A stretch of DNA of 64,000 bases from Chloroflexota bacterium (GCA_016215025.1 JACRMI010000191.1:1-64000); one strand, 5' to 3'. Shown: positions 33,270 through 42,370, counted from the first letter of the stretch. The notes: generated by a model not told the origin, from the sequence alone. Made by a program: numbers and translations.

Positions 33270-33701
33270 TCATGCATGTCGCGGTGCAGTTTCAAGACGT
33301 TGCTTAGGCGATGCCAAATAGTTTGCGGTCGCATTCTGCATCAGCACGAGGATCGTGTAGATGCCGACGAATGCGCAAACGACCAGTACCGGGAGCGCCA
33401 GGTCGTCGCGAAGAAAAGCCACGGCAAGACCAGCCATCTGCACCACAACGCCGACGATACCCAGGAAACGCGCCCATGCTTTGTGTGCGCGCAAACCCAA
33501 GCCGGCAATCAAGCCCGGGATCGCCGCCAAGACCATCGCTGTAGGGAATGCCAAAGCGCCAGCCAGAAGATATGCCGGGGCACCCAGTGACAATGCAATG
33601 GTTAACAAGTACACCAGTGCATTTAGACCGTTAGTTGCGATAAGCAACCACGCCGCGATGGGAACATGCACCTGCAATTGCCGTTCATTCAACGTTTTCA
33701 T
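33270..33701 (-). CDS. Four-helix membrane protein of unknown function
   Basis: A 143-residue product with about four hydrophobic helices and short charged ends. The start at 33701 (MKTLNERQLQV) is chosen for a perfect AAAGGAG site 8 bases upstream. I do not recognise the family. It is the first gene after the two-component genes and has its own leader containing the palindrome at 33735-33761. Confidence 0.65.
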   Translation of the reverse strand: MKTLNERQLQVHVPIAAWLLIATNGLNALVYLLTIALSLGAPAYLLAGALAFPTAMVLAAIPGLIAGLGLRAHKAWARFLGIVGVVVQMAGLAVAFLRDDLALPVLVVCAFVGIYTILVLMQNATANYLASPKQRLETAPRHA

Positions 33702-33734
33702 TTTGTTATCTCCTTTGAATTTGACCAGCATTTT

Positions 33735-33761
33735 GATCAACCGGTCCCTGTTCGGTTGATC
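33735..33761. promoter_or_regulatory. Perfect inverted repeat upstream of the four-helix protein gene
   Basis: GATCAACCG and CGGTTGATC are exact complements, 9 bases apart, about 34-60 bases before the ATG at 33701 on the minus strand. Size and position fit a dimeric repressor operator, perhaps TetR-like, or a leader hairpin. No regulator gene of that type is in the window. Confidence 0.45.
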
Positions 33762-33927
33762 CTTCTACAGTCATCATAGCGCAGGTCGATGCAAAACACA
33801 CGAGTCTGAAGGGGTGTTCCCGAATGGTTAGAGACAGATTTGTCAACGTATCCTGAGATAGGTTTGCCCCCTCCAAAGTATATCCGCCAATCTGCCAACA
33901 TAGATGTATCCTGCAACTAAAAAGTAA

Positions 33928-33962
33928 CGGGGTTGGCAGCCTAAAAAAAGCCGACAACCCCG
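33928..33962 (-). terminator. Hairpin after the response-regulator gene
   Basis: On the minus strand GGGGTTG...GGC, a T-rich loop and GCC...CAACCCC form a stem about 20 bases after the regulator stop codon, followed by GTTACTTTTT. It probably ends the two-component transcript. Confidence 0.5.
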
Positions 33963-33981
33963 CATTGACATCAATCGGTTT

Positions 33982-34647
33982 TCACTCCTCGCGGTGGACA
34001 ATTCCCTCCTGCCAGGCATATGCCGCCGCCTGCGTGCGGTCCACCAGATGCAATTTGCTGAGAATGTTGCTGACATGCCCCTTGACGGTCCCCACACTGA
34101 TCACGAGTTGCTCGGCGATTTTGTCATTGGTATATCCCTTGGCAATCAGTTTGAGCACTTCTAGTTCGCGTTCGGTCAATGCCATGATGGGAGTCTCCGC
34201 GTCAGGTGCCAGACTGCGGAAGGTTTTGATGACGCGTGCCGCGATCCGAGGGTGAAGTGTGGCTTCCCCACGCGCCGCGCGGCGGATGGCTTCAAGAAGT
34301 TCCGTCGCTCTCACGTCCTTGAGCAGATATGAGATCGCGCCCGCCTGCAGGGCTGGGAAAACATATTCGTCCTGATGGAAAGAGGTTAGGATGACGATCT
34401 GCGTACGCGGACTAACATTCTTAACCCGACGCGTCGCTTCGACGCCGTCCATATCCGGCATCACCAAATCCATCAACACCACATCGGGGATGAATTCCTG
34501 AGCCAGCCGCACAGCCTCTGCCCCTGAGCCTGCCTGCGCGACTAGCGAAATATCGGGCTGGGCTTCCAGGTAACTGCTGGCACCGCGACGCACCATTTCG
34601 TGGTCGTCAACGATCATGACGGTGATGGGTTCATTTTGATCTGACAT
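33982..34647 (-). CDS. NarL/LuxR-type response regulator
   Basis: A 221-residue regulator. The receiver has VDDHE, Asp60 in VVLMDLVMPDMDG, TSFHQDE and the LLKDVRA lysine. A LuxR helix-turn-helix (LTERELEVLKLIAKGYTNDKIAEQL...VGTVKGHVSNILSKL) covers about residues 150-212. It starts 13 bases after the kinase stop and is its cognate partner. It may control the membrane-protein genes downstream on the same strand. Confidence 0.9.
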   Translation of the reverse strand: MSDQNEPITVMIVDDHEMVRRGASSYLEAQPDISLVAQAGSGAEAVRLAQEFIPDVVLMDLVMPDMDGVEATRRVKNVSPRTQIVILTSFHQDEYVFPALQAGAISYLLKDVRATELLEAIRRAARGEATLHPRIAARVIKTFRSLAPDAETPIMALTERELEVLKLIAKGYTNDKIAEQLVISVGTVKGHVSNILSKLHLVDRTQAAAYAWQEGIVHREE

Positions 34648-34660
34648 GACGCCTCCTTCC

Positions 34661-36169
34661 TTAACTCGATCTTGGCAGCGCTACCACGATCCGGGTGCCC
34701 CGCCCAGGCTCGCTCGCCACTGAAAAACTTCCGCCCAACGATTCAGCGCGTTCCTGCATCGAATGCAGTCCCAGCCCGCTGTGTGGTGCACTCGTGTTAA
34801 AACCGCGTCCATCATCCTTGATAACCAGTGTGACAGAATCTTTTCCATAGTCAATGGATATATCTGCCTGGCTGGCAGCACTATGACGGGCGATGTTTGC
34901 CAATGCCTCCTGTGCGATCCGAAACAGCGTTTCGCGCGTGACTGGTAACAACACATCATCGCTTCCTTCCATATGGACGTTCATTTTGATCCCGCTTCGA
35001 CGAGACCATTCCAACCCATACCCTTTCAGTGTCTCGGAAAAGTCCTCCCCATCCATGGATTGGGGGCGCAGTTCGTCCACAAGATTAGTGAGTTCCCTGC
35101 GGACCGAATCGACCAACGTATCCGCCTCCGTCAGGTGTTTTTTGGCCTCCTGTGGATCGCGTTCGTATATGGTGAGGGCAGTACCCAATTCAAAAGAGGC
35201 AGCCAAGGCTTGTTGTTTGGCACTGTCGTGCAAGTCCCGTGCAAGGCGGTTGCGTTCCTCCGAGACAGCCATATCCTGCCGCCGGCGTAACAGGCTTTGC
35301 AGTTGTCTCGCCATCTTATTCAATCGCTGGGCAAATTGTGAAATTTCATCTCCCGTGTTGTCGTCAATATACCTTGAGAAATCGCCCTCGCTCCATAGAT
35401 CAGTGGTGGAGGATAATCGGCTAAAACGTGTCGCCAGTCCATGCGCAAAATAGGAACCGAAGAGCGCGCCCATGAGCCCGTTACCCAGCAGAAAGAAGAA
35501 CAGGCTCCAGATGGCAAGGCTCAGAGTATATGCAGGAATATCCTCCTCGGTTGGTATGGCGTCGAAAATGATCACAACGACTCCCACAACCTGATCCTCA
35601 TATCTTTTGGCGCGGTTGAAGACCGGAGCGGCGAACACGATTTTTTGGTTTGGCACAAGTTCGGTATACAAATGCTTTGGAGTAGTATCGCCAGCCTGCG
35701 CGGCGCGGAAAGGAACTTCCAAACCTGGAACCTGCCTAGGGTCAAACAAGCGCCCAATCGCAGAACCAATAAGAGGGTCGTCTGGGACAGAGGTCCCCAG
35801 CAGGATTCCGTCCGGGCTAAATATCAATATTCGAATCGAAGCCTTGGCTGTCACCGAGAAATCGAGAGCGCCGATTCGAAATAGAGGAACCTTATTGATG
35901 TTTGACTCAGGGTCTTTCAAGTACACGTTGAGCAATTCTGTATCCACCGGCGATTGGGAAAGAAGTTGAACCCACATGGGGTAGGTGCTCGACATGCGGC
36001 TGTTCATCCAGGCATCGATCATTTGATCAGGAGTAAAGTATTGAACAGGTACAAATATTTGGGTGAAAGCAATTCCTCCCAATATCAGTGTGATGACCAG
36101 CAATGCGCCCACCGTCACCAGGGTGTAACTCAAGGTCAGTTTCCAGCGAAGTTGACGAAAGATTTCCAT
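34661..36169 (-). CDS. Sensor histidine kinase, HisKA_3 type
   Basis: A 502-residue kinase with transmembrane helices at about 14-36 and 213-240 around a ~175-residue extracytoplasmic sensor. A HAMP domain (about 240-295) precedes the HisKA_3 helix with His314 in RLARDLHDSAKQQ and a HATPase (DDGRGF, SGLGLHSMQERAESLGG). The type and its neighbours (GIN protein, CPBP protein, small membrane proteins) resemble LiaS/VraS-like envelope-stress systems, an inference from context. Confidence 0.88.
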   Translation of the reverse strand: MEIFRQLRWKLTLSYTLVTVGALLVITLILGGIAFTQIFVPVQYFTPDQMIDAWMNSRMSSTYPMWVQLLSQSPVDTELLNVYLKDPESNINKVPLFRIGALDFSVTAKASIRILIFSPDGILLGTSVPDDPLIGSAIGRLFDPRQVPGLEVPFRAAQAGDTTPKHLYTELVPNQKIVFAAPVFNRAKRYEDQVVGVVVIIFDAIPTEEDIPAYTLSLAIWSLFFFLLGNGLMGALFGSYFAHGLATRFSRLSSTTDLWSEGDFSRYIDDNTGDEISQFAQRLNKMARQLQSLLRRRQDMAVSEERNRLARDLHDSAKQQALAASFELGTALTIYERDPQEAKKHLTEADTLVDSVRRELTNLVDELRPQSMDGEDFSETLKGYGLEWSRRSGIKMNVHMEGSDDVLLPVTRETLFRIAQEALANIARHSAASQADISIDYGKDSVTLVIKDDGRGFNTSAPHSGLGLHSMQERAESLGGSFSVASEPGRGTRIVVALPRSS

Positions 36170-36878
36170 TTTTGCCTACTCGCGTGATCTTTTATTTGTA
36201 CATGACTTTTCAACGGTGATAAGCACTCTTATAGACAACATGTCTTTACAGAATGCATTGCCGAGAGACACTTGTTATGCGTCCTTAGCATATCACAAAT
36301 CGGATACCATGAAACCTGTCTTGGGTAATGTTTTTTCCCCTCTTGGGGCGGGTTTTCATACGGAGGCACCTTAGTCGAGCTTTTGGATCAACCGCAAGCG
36401 TGTGACCAATCTGCAACGCAGAGGCAGAATTGGGTAACGTGAGGAAAAGAATTGGCTCAGGCATCCAGTTTCTTCTGAAAAAACGCAATCTCTCCAAGAG
36501 TCCCCTGCAGATTGAAAAACAAAAAACACCTGCCGAAGACACGAAATTTCGTACCTAATCAGGCAGGTGCTCTACCTTGTCGAGTCAGTCTAGAATCGCT
36601 GGAACGTCGTTGTCCCATAATGTCACCCTCTTGGCAGTCATCCACAGCCAGCTGAGTATCAGAGACAAAGCCAAGTCTTACGCGTTCAATAATATTACAC
36701 TTCCCCTCGCCTGCCAATCCTTCAGCGATCCTACCTCCTGACACGCTTGGCGTTTGACCGCCGGTTCGATGAGTGCCAAATAGATCGGGCACGCAACCAA
36801 CTTAACCGCATCGCTGAAAATGCAAAACGCTCAAGCGAAAACAATCACTCGAGCGCTCAATCTATCTTATTCGTGTGT
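36170..36878. other. Intergenic region of ~700 bases, one terminator, no gene
   Basis: Only short frames without motifs or ribosome sites occur. The one recognisable element is the hairpin at 36520-36569. Confidence 0.5.
36520..36569 (-). terminator. Terminator-like hairpin, minus strand
   Basis: On the minus strand CACCTGCC and GGCAGGTG flank an inner palindrome (ACGAAATTTCGT) and are followed by TTTTTTG. It lies about 310 bases beyond the tRNA-Glu gene and could end that transcript. Confidence 0.5.
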
Positions 36879-36950
36879 GCCTCCACGGAGATTCGAACTC
36901 CGGTCTTAGCCTTGAAAGGGCTACGTCCTAGTCCCCTAGACGATGGAGGC
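36879..36950 (-). tRNA. tRNA-Glu (UUC)
   Basis: A complete 72-base cloverleaf: acceptor GCCTCCA paired with TGGAGGC, discriminator A, D arm TCGTCTAGGGGACTAGGA, anticodon stem TAGCC/GGCTA around loop CTTTCAA (anticodon TTC), and T arm CGGAG-TTCGAAT-CTCCG. The 3' CCA is not encoded. Confidence 0.9.
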
Positions 36951-36957
36951 AAATAAA

Positions 36958-37021
36958 GGGAATTCGAATCCCAGTCTTGGCCTTGAAAGGGCCACGTCCT
37001 AGTCCCCTAGACGATGGGGGC
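36958..37021 (-). pseudogene. 3'-truncated tRNA-Glu copy
   Basis: A second tRNA-Glu (UUC) starts at 37021 with acceptor GCCCCCA, the same D arm, and anticodon stem GGCC/GGCC around CTTTCAA. Its T arm ends at TCCC, and the 3' acceptor half (expected TGGGGGC) is missing: the sequence goes straight into TTTATTT and the intact gene 8 bases away. It cannot form an acceptor stem as written. It may be a decayed duplicate, or a deletion may have fused two tandem genes. Confidence 0.75.
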
Positions 37022-37134
37022 GTTACTTGCGGAATGCATTCTACTTAAAGTAGAGTAATTGTCAAATCTATTTGATGTGGCTAATTTGCAGCATAGCCGC
37101 TCGTCGGCGACGATTGCGCGCACGAGGCGCTATA

Positions 37135-37953
37135 CTACTTGATGCTGAGACGCACGCGGTAACTAAAGTACCACGGCGATAACTCGTCGCCTAACGTGCG
37201 TTGCGCCAGCGCGCGAAATTCCGGCACGCCAATTTCCTCTTCGGTCATGCCGTTCTTGAGCAGTCCGGCAACACCCCCTTGACTAAGCAGCAACCCCACC
37301 AAACGCTCGGCATTGCCCATTTCGGTATGATGCGCGACGATTTCTTTGACGTAGCGAAATTTGCCGCTGCTTTGCATTCGCGCTAAATGTCCTTCCTTAT
37401 CCCACTGCTTGACGCCGCGATAAAAGCCGCGTGACTCACCAATTTTTTCGCATTCCTCGTCCAGTCGAATGTAGGCGTCTTCCGCTTGCCAATTCATCGT
37501 GGGGGGCCAGTCGCAATCGATGGCGGCAAAAACGCGGCCGGGTCTCAGAATTCGCGCGACTTCGGCAAACGTCGATGTGGGTTCCATCCAATGCAGCGAT
37601 TGCGAACAGGTGACAATGTCAGCGCATTCGTCGATCAGATCAGTTTCGTGCGAATAGCCCGCTTGGTAGCGAACGTGTTCCGCATTCGGCATCGCTGCCG
37701 TTTGCGCTTGAGCAATGCGGCGCATATCGGCGCTTGGCTCAATGCCGATCACGACATCGGCTCGATCCGCCCACATGCGCGTCGATAGTCCGGTACCCGA
37801 GCCAAGATCGACAACCAAGCGGGGTCGGTTGACTTGCGCCAATTGGGTGAGGATATCGATCACAACCGATGGAGGTTGCGGTCGATATTTTTCGTATGTG
37901 TTAGCATAGCCCGTACCAGAAAAACGATCTACGTTAGCGTTTAGATGGATCAT
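37135..37953 (-). CDS. Class I SAM-dependent methyltransferase
   Basis: A 272-residue protein with motif I VVDLGSGTGLSTRMWA, then VIGIEPSADM and a WMEPTSTFAEVARILRPGRVFAAID region typical of the Methyltransf_11/25 group. The N-terminus (FSGTGYANTYEKYRPQPP) is typical of such enzymes. The substrate is unknown. The following spacer (37954-38071) holds low-complexity inverted sequences such as TTAGAAA/TTTCTAA. Confidence 0.75.
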   Translation of the reverse strand: MIHLNANVDRFSGTGYANTYEKYRPQPPSVVIDILTQLAQVNRPRLVVDLGSGTGLSTRMWADRADVVIGIEPSADMRRIAQAQTAAMPNAEHVRYQAGYSHETDLIDECADIVTCSQSLHWMEPTSTFAEVARILRPGRVFAAIDCDWPPTMNWQAEDAYIRLDEECEKIGESRGFYRGVKQWDKEGHLARMQSSGKFRYVKEIVAHHTEMGNAERLVGLLLSQGGVAGLLKNGMTEEEIGVPEFRALAQRTLGDELSPWYFSYRVRLSIK

Positions 37954-38071
37954 GAAATTGGAGGTTGGATGTTAAAAGTCGGAGGTTAGAAACTAGATAT
38001 TAGATGTTGGAAATTGAATGATAGGAATCAGACCGACTAATTTCTAACTTCCAATTTCTAACTTTTAGCAC

Positions 38072-38728
38072 TTAGACCGGAGGCCAAGGAACCGGGGGCC
38101 AATCTTCCGGCGGTTTTGGAAAAACTCCCGATGAGATCAATTCATCAATGCGTGTGCGCAAAGCTCTCATCTCTCGCGGCGAGAGCAAACGCGACAATGC
38201 TTCGCACAACGGATCGGACCGTTTGAGTTGTTCGCGCAAAGTCTCCAGACCACTTTGCACATCTCGCGGGATCGATTGGTCCACAAAGTCCCAGACTACC
38301 GTTCGCAGTTTGGGTTGCTCGTGAAACGTTACGCCGTGATCGATACACCAAATCTTGCTATCGATCCCAAGTAAGATGTGTCCGCCTTTGCGGTCCGTAT
38401 TGTTGATGATGGCATCGAACGCCGCAATGCGTTTCATTTCCTCACGGTGCTTGTCGCGAAGGGTAAAGAAATGCTGATGGTCGACCATTTCGATATACTC
38501 TTGCACCATGCCCAAACCCTGCGGTCCATCGCGCAAGAGCGTGAATGGAACATTGGGCCAGCCGAGCGCATTGCTCACGAGATATGCCGCGACCTCACGG
38601 AGCGCAAGCGTGCCATCCGGAAAATCCCACAGTGGTCGTTCTCCCCTTGACGGTTTGTAAACGGCGAGCGCTTCACGTCCACCGTCGCGCACAGTTACCA
38701 GAAATGTATAATTTGAACCCCAAGGCAC
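38072..38728 (-). CDS. SCO1664-family protein, N-terminus unclear
   Basis: The readable frame gives at least 218 residues of the SCO1664 family (PI3/PI4-kinase-like fold): WGSNYTFLVTV, AVYKPSRGERPLWDFPDGTLALREVAAYLVS, FDAIINNTDRKGGHILLG and WCIDHGVTFH. The GTG at 38728 falls inside the conserved region. The same frame continues upstream with a family-like TQVRELLTKGKIDVEELV but meets no usual start before a stop. An ATG at 38804 would join it if the six-A run (38789-38794, T on the + strand) were one base shorter. In Actinobacteria this family is encoded beside DUF3090 and a histidine phosphatase, as here. Confidence 0.75.
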   Translation of the reverse strand: MPWGSNYTFLVTVRDGGREALAVYKPSRGERPLWDFPDGTLALREVAAYLVSNALGWPNVPFTLLRDGPQGLGMVQEYIEMVDHQHFFTLRDKHREEMKRIAAFDAIINNTDRKGGHILLGIDSKIWCIDHGVTFHEQPKLRTVVWDFVDQSIPRDVQSGLETLREQLKRSDPLCEALSRLLSPREMRALRTRIDELISSGVFPKPPEDWPPVPWPPV

Positions 38729-38870
38729 GAGTTCTTCGACATCGATCTTGCCTTTGGTAAGTAACTCTCTGACTTGAGTTGCGTCTAGTTTTTTCTTCGT
38801 ACATTCACCTACTATTAAAAGCTCAAAGTGGAAGAATCCAAATTTCCCGGAGAGAAAATTGGATTCAGTT

Positions 38871-40058
38871 TTATGCTAGAGTTGCTTTTTCGCCGTGCCC
38901 ATTGCGCTTGGGGCAAAAATGTCCTTCTGGATCGATGGGACGACCGCACAGTACACAGATTGGGCGACCGGCGGCGACGATGCTTGCCGCATGTCGGGCG
39001 AGTACGCGCAATTGATCCGGCGTTGCCCAGAAACGCACCACATTCGCCACTTCGATCGTTTCATCTTCGGGCAATTCATAGGCAACCAACACGATCATTT
39101 TTTGCTCAGCATCATAACCCAAGCCCAGCTGACCAATTCGAAACAAGGGTTCGACCGGCTGGGATAATTCCATCTCTAACGCGTTGACCAAAACGGAGGG
39201 ATTGCCTACGCCGAGTCGTTCGAGTAATTCGTCGATTCCTTTGGATAGCGCCACGATCTGTTCTTTCTCGGAAATCAGCGTGACAATCGTCATGCCTTGA
39301 CGACCTTGCAAATAAAAAGTCCGCTTGCCGGGCTTGCCAATCGCGCCAACCGTAATGTGCGTCACTGGATTCAAATCGTAGAGAATGTTCGCTTCGGGCA
39401 TCGCCTTGTTTTCCTTTCGCTCGCCTTCTTTATTTTGTTTTTTCTCAGGTTTGAAGGAAGGTAATTTGTCGCTATCGTTCAATCGAAACAGCACGGGGCC
39501 GCGTTCGCCGAAGGAAAACACGGTGACCGATGCCGGGTTGATCACAATCTTGTTGAACTGATTTAAATCCATTCCAAGATAGTGCGCCACAACTGCCTTG
39601 ATCGGATCGGCATGAGAAAAAATGGCAACCACTTGATGCGGATGCTTGGCAACGATTTCGTCAATCGCGGCGACCATCCGCTTTTGAACCTCGTCGATGC
39701 TTTCGCCGCCGGGAGGATGAAATCCGACCGGATGCGCAAGCATCTGTTTCCACTCTTCGGTCTTTTCAAGCTCTCTGACGGTTTTGCCTGTCCAATCGCC
39801 AATGCGCCCTTCGCCCAACGCTTCGACGACATTTACTTCAAGGTGCTGACATTGCGCCACCGCTCTCGCTGTCTCAACAGCGCGGTCAAGTGGACTGGAA
39901 TAGATCGCGTGAATCGGAATCTTGGCTAGTCGGCGCGCCACCGCATCGGCTTCGCGTTGTCCTTGCGCATTGAGATGAACGCCCGACGTCCATCCCGCGA
40001 GACGTCCTTCTTTGACAAAGTCGTTGCTTGCGTGTCGAATGAGAAGCAATGTTGTCAT
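38871..40058 (-). CDS. Histidine phosphatase fused to DUF3090
   Basis: A 395-residue two-domain protein. Residues 1-~210 are a histidine-phosphatase (phosphoglycerate-mutase-like, MSMEG_4193-type) domain with the RHA motif (LLLIRHASND), YSSPLDRAVETA and the second histidine in IFSHADPIK. A lysine-rich linker (KPEKKQNKEGERKENK) leads to a DUF3090 domain (~220-395) that ends in a cysteine cluster (CVLCGRPIDPEGHFCPKRNGH), probably a zinc site. In Actinobacteria these are separate neighbouring genes. The ATG at 40058 overlaps the aldo/keto reductase stop (ATGA). Confidence 0.82.
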   Translation of the reverse strand: MTTLLLIRHASNDFVKEGRLAGWTSGVHLNAQGQREADAVARRLAKIPIHAIYSSPLDRAVETARAVAQCQHLEVNVVEALGEGRIGDWTGKTVRELEKTEEWKQMLAHPVGFHPPGGESIDEVQKRMVAAIDEIVAKHPHQVVAIFSHADPIKAVVAHYLGMDLNQFNKIVINPASVTVFSFGERGPVLFRLNDSDKLPSFKPEKKQNKEGERKENKAMPEANILYDLNPVTHITVGAIGKPGKRTFYLQGRQGMTIVTLISEKEQIVALSKGIDELLERLGVGNPSVLVNALEMELSQPVEPLFRIGQLGLGYDAEQKMIVLVAYELPEDETIEVANVVRFWATPDQLRVLARHAASIVAAGRPICVLCGRPIDPEGHFCPKRNGHGEKATLA

Positions 40059-41038
40059 TGAGTCAATTGCCACGCCGTCAATTCATCTAATAATTTCTTT
40101 TCTTCAACACTCAATCGAAAACCAATCACGCTCAATAGATCGCCGAGTTGGCTCGCCGTATTCGCGCCGATAATCGGGCTGGTGATCGTTGGATTGGAAA
40201 GCATCCACGCAATTGCAACCTGGGCAATCGATTTGTTGTACATGGTGGCAATAGTCTGCATCTCGTCCAACAGTTTCATATTGCGATCATCGTTGACAAA
40301 GCGCGTCATGCGTTCGTTGCCTTCGCCGCGCGCGCCATGCGGCATCGGCTGACCTTTGCGATACTTGCCCGTTAAAAACCCCCCTTGCAATGGCGAATAC
40401 GGAATCACACCAATACCTTCCGCTTCGCACAACGGCATCAGTTCGCGTTCAAACTCTGCCCGCCAAACCAGATTGTAATGCGGCTGAATGGATACAACCG
40501 ATGCCAGACTGTACTTGTCGCTGATCCACAATGATTTTTCAACTTGCCAGGCCGGATAATTCGATAATCCGATGTAGCGTACCTTGCCCGCACGGACCAG
40601 ATCGTCCAGCGCACGCAGCGTTTCTTCCAACGGAGTGGTATCATCAGGCGCGTGACACTGGTAAAGATCGATGTAATCGGTGTGCAAACGACGCAACGAG
40701 TCTTCGGCGGCTTTTATGATATGCACACGCGAGAGTCCATCGCCGTTTGGACCATCCCACATCCGACCGCGCACTTTGGTCGCCAACACGATTTGATCGC
40801 GCGTTTTCCGCGAAGTGTTGAGCCAATTACCAATATACGTTTCGGCGACGCCGCCCGGATTGTTCGGCGCCCAGCGCGAATAAACATCTGCGGTATCGAT
40901 AAAATTGATGCCTGCCTTAAACGCGGTATCAAAGACTTGGTACGCATTCTTTTCGTCCGAAGTCCAACCGAACGTCATCGTACCCAAGCAGAGTTCCGAA
41001 ACTTTGAGACCGGTCCTACCGAGTCTACGATATTCCAT
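40055..41038 (-). CDS. Aldo/keto reductase
   Basis: A 327-residue TIM-barrel NADPH-dependent oxidoreductase. It opens MEYRRLGRTGLKVSELCLGTMTFG and has the catalytic Asp/Tyr region NFIDTADVYSRW, the active-site lysine in LATKVRG, the histidine in YQCHAPD, and GLSNYPAWQ. The C-terminal PIIGANTASQL is the usual NADP-binding segment. It overlaps the Nudix gene by 14 bases and couples to the phosphatase-DUF3090 gene. The physiological substrate is unknown. Confidence 0.9.
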   Translation of the reverse strand: MEYRRLGRTGLKVSELCLGTMTFGWTSDEKNAYQVFDTAFKAGINFIDTADVYSRWAPNNPGGVAETYIGNWLNTSRKTRDQIVLATKVRGRMWDGPNGDGLSRVHIIKAAEDSLRRLHTDYIDLYQCHAPDDTTPLEETLRALDDLVRAGKVRYIGLSNYPAWQVEKSLWISDKYSLASVVSIQPHYNLVWRAEFERELMPLCEAEGIGVIPYSPLQGGFLTGKYRKGQPMPHGARGEGNERMTRFVNDDRNMKLLDEMQTIATMYNKSIAQVAIAWMLSNPTITSPIIGANTASQLGDLLSVIGFRLSVEEKKLLDELTAWQLTQ

Positions 41039-41687
41039 CTATCCCCCGTGTATCTACCTCGATTGATCCTTCGACCTGTTGCAACATCGCGCTAAACTCA
41101 CCGAGAATCATCCCCGTCGCGCCCCACACCTGATGACCGTTAATCGCAAAGAACGGCACGATCATTTTGATACCGCGAAAATCCCAAGTTTCTTCGCCAA
41201 TCGCTTTCTCGTCCGTTAGGACCTTTAAAGGCATTTCGATGATTTCCAACACCTCGCCCGGTTGCGCAACGAGGGTAGGACGTACCGGCGTGAATGCTAC
41301 AAACGGCGTGACGCGGAATCCACTGATCGGAATATAGACCGATGATAATGGTTCGCCTAACACTTGGATGCACTCGATTTCGATGCCCAACTCTTCCGAT
41401 GTTTCGCGCAGGGCGGTTTGCGCTAGCGTTTCGTCATCCTCTTGCGATCCGCCTGGAAGCGAAATCTGCCCCTTGTGTGTCTCGACCGTATCCGTGCGCT
41501 TGGTCAGGAAAAAATGCAAATCGTCTTGACCGGGAAAGAGCAAAATCAACACGCCCGCTTCTTTTAGCTTGGTACCCGGCGGAAGCGGATAAATATCGCC
41601 CGGACGCGGACGCGGCGACATGCGAACCTGGGCAGTCCGCCCCGGACGCGGTAATGCGAGCGCACGACGAACATCATCGACAGTCAT
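41025..41687 (-). CDS. Nudix hydrolase, CoA-pyrophosphatase type
   Basis: A 220-residue protein with a full Nudix box (GGSQEDDETLAQTALRETSEELGI) preceded by LTKRTDTVETHKGQISLPGG, the UPF0035-like pattern of coenzyme A diphosphatases such as NudL. It would split CoA or similar nucleotides to phosphopantetheine and ADP. It is the first gene of the coupled group on this strand. Confidence 0.85.
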   Translation of the reverse strand: MTVDDVRRALALPRPGRTAQVRMSPRPRPGDIYPLPPGTKLKEAGVLILLFPGQDDLHFFLTKRTDTVETHKGQISLPGGSQEDDETLAQTALRETSEELGIEIECIQVLGEPLSSVYIPISGFRVTPFVAFTPVRPTLVAQPGEVLEIIEMPLKVLTDEKAIGEETWDFRGIKMIVPFFAINGHQVWGATGMILGEFSAMLQQVEGSIEVDTRGIDGIS

Positions 41688-41781
41688 AAATGCATTGTAC
41701 CGAAAACGCAGACGTTGGTCAAGCGAGATATTGACACCATCAAAAATCTAGCTTAGAATCACATTAGTTGCGACAAGGACG

Positions 41782-42288
41782 TTGCCAAGGCAGACCTATG
41801 ATTCGGTTACTCATTTGACCCGGTCTGTCTTTTTGTTTCATTCGTTCCAACCACACCTTAGCAGATCAATGCAGATGAAATCTTCCTCCCCCTCTATGAT
41901 TCCCCCTCTGGGTCGGCAGGCGCGTTTCCGGCTCAAGCAATATAAATTTGACATGAACGACTTGGTGGGCTGGACTGAATTCCACGTTTTGCTAAAGCTA
42001 GGCCCGCCGGATGAAAAACGTGCGGGCGCGGAATGGCATACCATCCCACCGTCGAATAACATCATCGTCCGGGACTCGGCTGGAAAGCCGATGAAAGCAT
42101 TCGGGTTCGGACCGGTGCCACACAGGGTCCCTCCTCTTCAATCCTATCAAGCTTGGTTCTATCACAATGTCAGGGGCATGACCTGGATAGTATACTTGAC
42201 GCGAACGTCGCGAATACCAGTGCTAGGTTGGTTTTTACCTCAAGTCGTCGTCGAGGTTTACGCGTACCCAACGAATGCAGTATTTTGA
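41782..42288 (+). CDS. Hypothetical protein, about 120-168 residues
   Basis: I do not recognise it. The C-terminal two thirds (FRLKQYKFDMNDLVGWTEFHVLLKLGPPDEK ... IVYLTRTSRIPVLGWFLPQVVVEVYAY) look like a small mixed alpha/beta domain with a hydrophobic end. The first 40 residues are low-quality and the true start may be the ATG at 41869 or 41875. There is no strong ribosome site at any candidate. The coding call rests on the globular composition of the later part. Confidence 0.45.
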   Translation: MPRQTYDSVTHLTRSVFLFHSFQPHLSRSMQMKSSSPSMIPPLGRQARFRLKQYKFDMNDLVGWTEFHVLLKLGPPDEKRAGAEWHTIPPSNNIIVRDSAGKPMKAFGFGPVPHRVPPLQSYQAWFYHNVRGMTWIVYLTRTSRIPVLGWFLPQVVVEVYAYPTNAVF

Positions 42289-42370
42289 GCTAGTGCGATA
42301 ATCAGATTTCCTGACCCAATGATCAACTATTGATCCAAGATTCGACAGATCACCACGCCTGGAGGTGCAA

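Noticed and set aside
36747-36956. A 69-codon frame through the tRNA-Glu
   Set aside because: It reads across the tRNA and so is not coding.
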